NCBI GenBank assembly: GCA_041687675.1
Contig: JAWLBM010000018.1
Span: forward strand, 1 to 64,000
Direction: 5' to 3'
DNA from: JAWLBM01 sp041687675
GTDB lineage: Bacteria > Pseudomonadota > Alphaproteobacteria > Rhizobiales > Pleomorphomonadaceae
DNA length: 64,000 nucleotides
Below the pieces are notes generated by a model. That model worked only from the letters and a program-made list of their open reading frames with translations, was not told the origin of the DNA and made no database searches. Positions within the stretch are counted from its first letter, which is position 1. Each line of letters opens with the position of its first letter. Below are positions 62,791 through 64,000 of this stretch, in pieces. The position numbers and the translations under genes were made by a program.

Positions 62791-63261
62791 ATGACCGCTG
62801 CCGAGACCTGGACCAACTCGCACGACGCCCCGGCGGGCGCCGCCGCCCGGCCGGTGTGGCCGTCGATCCGCCGCGGCCTCGCCGGCCGCTGCCCGCACTG
62901 CGGCGAGGGACGCATGTTCGGCCGGTTCCTCAAAACCGTCGACGCCTGCGAGGCCTGCGGCGAGGAGCTCTCGCACCACCGCGCGGACGACCTGCCGCCC
63001 TATCTCACCATCGTCATCGTCGGCCACCTGATGGTGCCGCTGGTGCTGGCGGTGGAGAAGAACTTCCACCCGGACATCTGGCTGCAGATGGCGGTCTGGC
63101 TGCCGCTGACGCTGGCGCTCACCCTCGTCGTGCTGCAGCCGATCAAGGGCGGCGTCGTCGGCCTGCAATGGGCGAACCGCATGCACGGCTTCGGCGCCGA
63201 GGACGACGACGGGCGCGACCCGACCTTCGTCGCCGAGCCGACCGGGCCCCGTGGCGCCTGA
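62791..63261 (+). CDS. DUF983 family membrane protein
   Basis: A 156-residue protein. The N-terminal part carries a four-Cys zinc-ribbon-like set: RCPHCGEGRMF and ACEACGEEL (about residues 36-56). Two hydrophobic helices follow (about 68-85 and 95-115; PPYLTIVIVGHLMVPLVLAV is the first). DUF983 proteins are small inner-membrane proteins of unknown function found widely in Alphaproteobacteria. It overlaps the NUDIX gene by 11 nt. Confidence 0.88.
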   Translation: MTAAETWTNSHDAPAGAAARPVWPSIRRGLAGRCPHCGEGRMFGRFLKTVDACEACGEELSHHRADDLPPYLTIVIVGHLMVPLVLAVEKNFHPDIWLQMAVWLPLTLALTLVVLQPIKGGVVGLQWANRMHGFGAEDDDGRDPTFVAEPTGPRGA

Positions 63262-63970
63262 CCCGTCGGCGGGCAAGCCGCTCGTCCCGCGCGACGCCGC
63301 GACGCTCCTCCTCCTCGACCGCACGCCGTCCGGCGTCCACGTCCTGATGGGACGCCGGCGCGCGGATCTCGTCTTCAATCCCGGCGCCTGGGTTTTCCCG
63401 GGCGGTCGCGCCGATCCCGGCGACGGCCTCGTGCCCGCCGCGGTGGATCTCACCGAGCGGCAGTGCGCGCGGCTGATGGACCGGATGCGCCGATCGCCGT
63501 CGCGCCGGCGCGCCCGTGGCCTCGTCGCCGCCGCGCTGCGGGAGACCGCGGAGGAGACCGGATACCTCCTCGGCCGGCCCGACCACCCTGCTCCGTCCCG
63601 GCCGGTGCCGCCGGGCTTTTCCGCCTTCGCGGAGGCCTCCGTCGGCCTCGACCTTGCCGCCCCGGTGCTGATCGGGCGGGCGGTCACGCCGGTGAACCGG
63701 CCGCGCCGCTTCGACGCCCGCTTCTTCGCCGCCTTCGCCGACGAGGTGGTGGCGCTCGTCCCTTCCTCCCCCGTGCCCCCCGACAACGAACTCGCCGACG
63801 TGCGCTTCGTGCCGCTCGCCGAGGCGGCCCGGCTCGACGTGCCGCGGATCACCGCCGTGATGCTGGCCGAACTGGACCGCCGCCTCGCCGAGGATCCCCG
63901 CCTCGCCCTCGACCTGCCGGCGCCCTTCTACGTGCCGCGGGGCGAGCGCCACCGGCGCGAGGAGATCTGA
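63251..63970 (+). CDS. NUDIX hydrolase
   Basis: A 239-residue NUDIX protein, GTG start overlapping the DUF983 gene by 11 nt. Residues ~15-50 hold the first strands (PRDAATLLLLDRTPSGVHVL, then AWVFPGGRADPGDG). The NUDIX helix carries RETAEETGY with the metal-binding REXXEE, separated from the PGG by a ~40-residue insertion. C-terminal NRPRRFDARFFAAF fits the CoA/NUDIX subfamily common in this group. Nucleoside-diphosphate-linked substrates are cleaved by this superfamily, and the exact substrate is unknown. Thirty bases follow to the window end, without a further gene. Confidence 0.88.
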   Translation: MAPDPSAGKPLVPRDAATLLLLDRTPSGVHVLMGRRRADLVFNPGAWVFPGGRADPGDGLVPAAVDLTERQCARLMDRMRRSPSRRRARGLVAAALRETAEETGYLLGRPDHPAPSRPVPPGFSAFAEASVGLDLAAPVLIGRAVTPVNRPRRFDARFFAAFADEVVALVPSSPVPPDNELADVRFVPLAEAARLDVPRITAVMLAELDRRLAEDPRLALDLPAPFYVPRGERHRREEI

Positions 63971-64000
63971 CGGACGCGGGGGCTTTCTGTCGCCGGCGCA

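Overview
The window is a high-GC (roughly 70 percent by eye) alphaproteobacterial chromosome segment. Gene content and order point to the Hyphomicrobiales (Rhizobiales): lexA-comEC-gltX-gltA-lpxB-lpxI-lpxA-fabZ-lpxD-bamA-rseP-dxr-cdsA-uppS-frr-pyrH-tsf-rpsB, an aapJQMP amino-acid transporter divergent from metC, a rhizobial-type LexA box, an Omp2b/RopA-like porin, and alr-radA-cvpA-purF. The genus cannot be fixed from the sequence alone. All family calls rest on motif reading and recalled family knowledge; no search was run.

Layout. 1-344 is the end of an IS66-family element with a truncated tnpA. 458-5966 holds a satellite part of a Tad pilus locus: three TadE/F/G-like minor proteins, an unknown membrane protein, a CpaA-type prepilin peptidase, an SH3-like Pro/Ala-rich exported protein and a TadD-like TPR lipoprotein. 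The Tad ATPase, secretin and platform genes are not here. 6194-13142 is a mixed accessory stretch: methyltransferase, short-chain dehydrogenase, ChaC-like enzyme, an epimerase remnant, a small stress-type operon, a SleB-like hydrolase, a cupin and an HtrA-type protease. 13200-14411 is a second, isolated TadG-like gene. 14716-20934 is aapPMQJ and metC. 20941-24743 holds a GT39-type glycosyltransferase and a K+/H+ antiporter.

25018-46161 is the conserved core. LexA (SOS control), ComEC, glutamyl-tRNA synthetase and citrate synthase come first. A long minus-strand run then couples outer-membrane biogenesis (lipid A synthesis, BamA, RseP), isoprenoid, phospholipid and undecaprenyl synthesis (dxr, cdsA, uppS) and translation (frr, pyrH, tsf, rpsB). 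Many of these genes overlap by 4 nt, which suggests translational coupling. Intrinsic terminators follow tsf and gltA.

46349-55842 is the least-understood part. One minus-strand operon encodes a large envelope protein with five tandem units of about 120 residues and a degenerate OmpA-like end, a 33-residue membrane peptide and a membrane-anchored helix-hairpin-helix protein. After a porin comes a plus-strand four-gene operon (51624-55489). Its third protein carries what looks like a Lon-type S16 protease fold, with the Ser/Lys pair, tethered to the membrane in front of a C-terminal domain. I consider this operon the best candidate for an undescribed system. 55951-63970 returns to housekeeping genes: diheme cytochrome c, alr, radA, cvpA, purF, a short-chain dehydrogenase, a DUF983 protein and a NUDIX hydrolase. 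No tRNA, rRNA or CRISPR array was seen.
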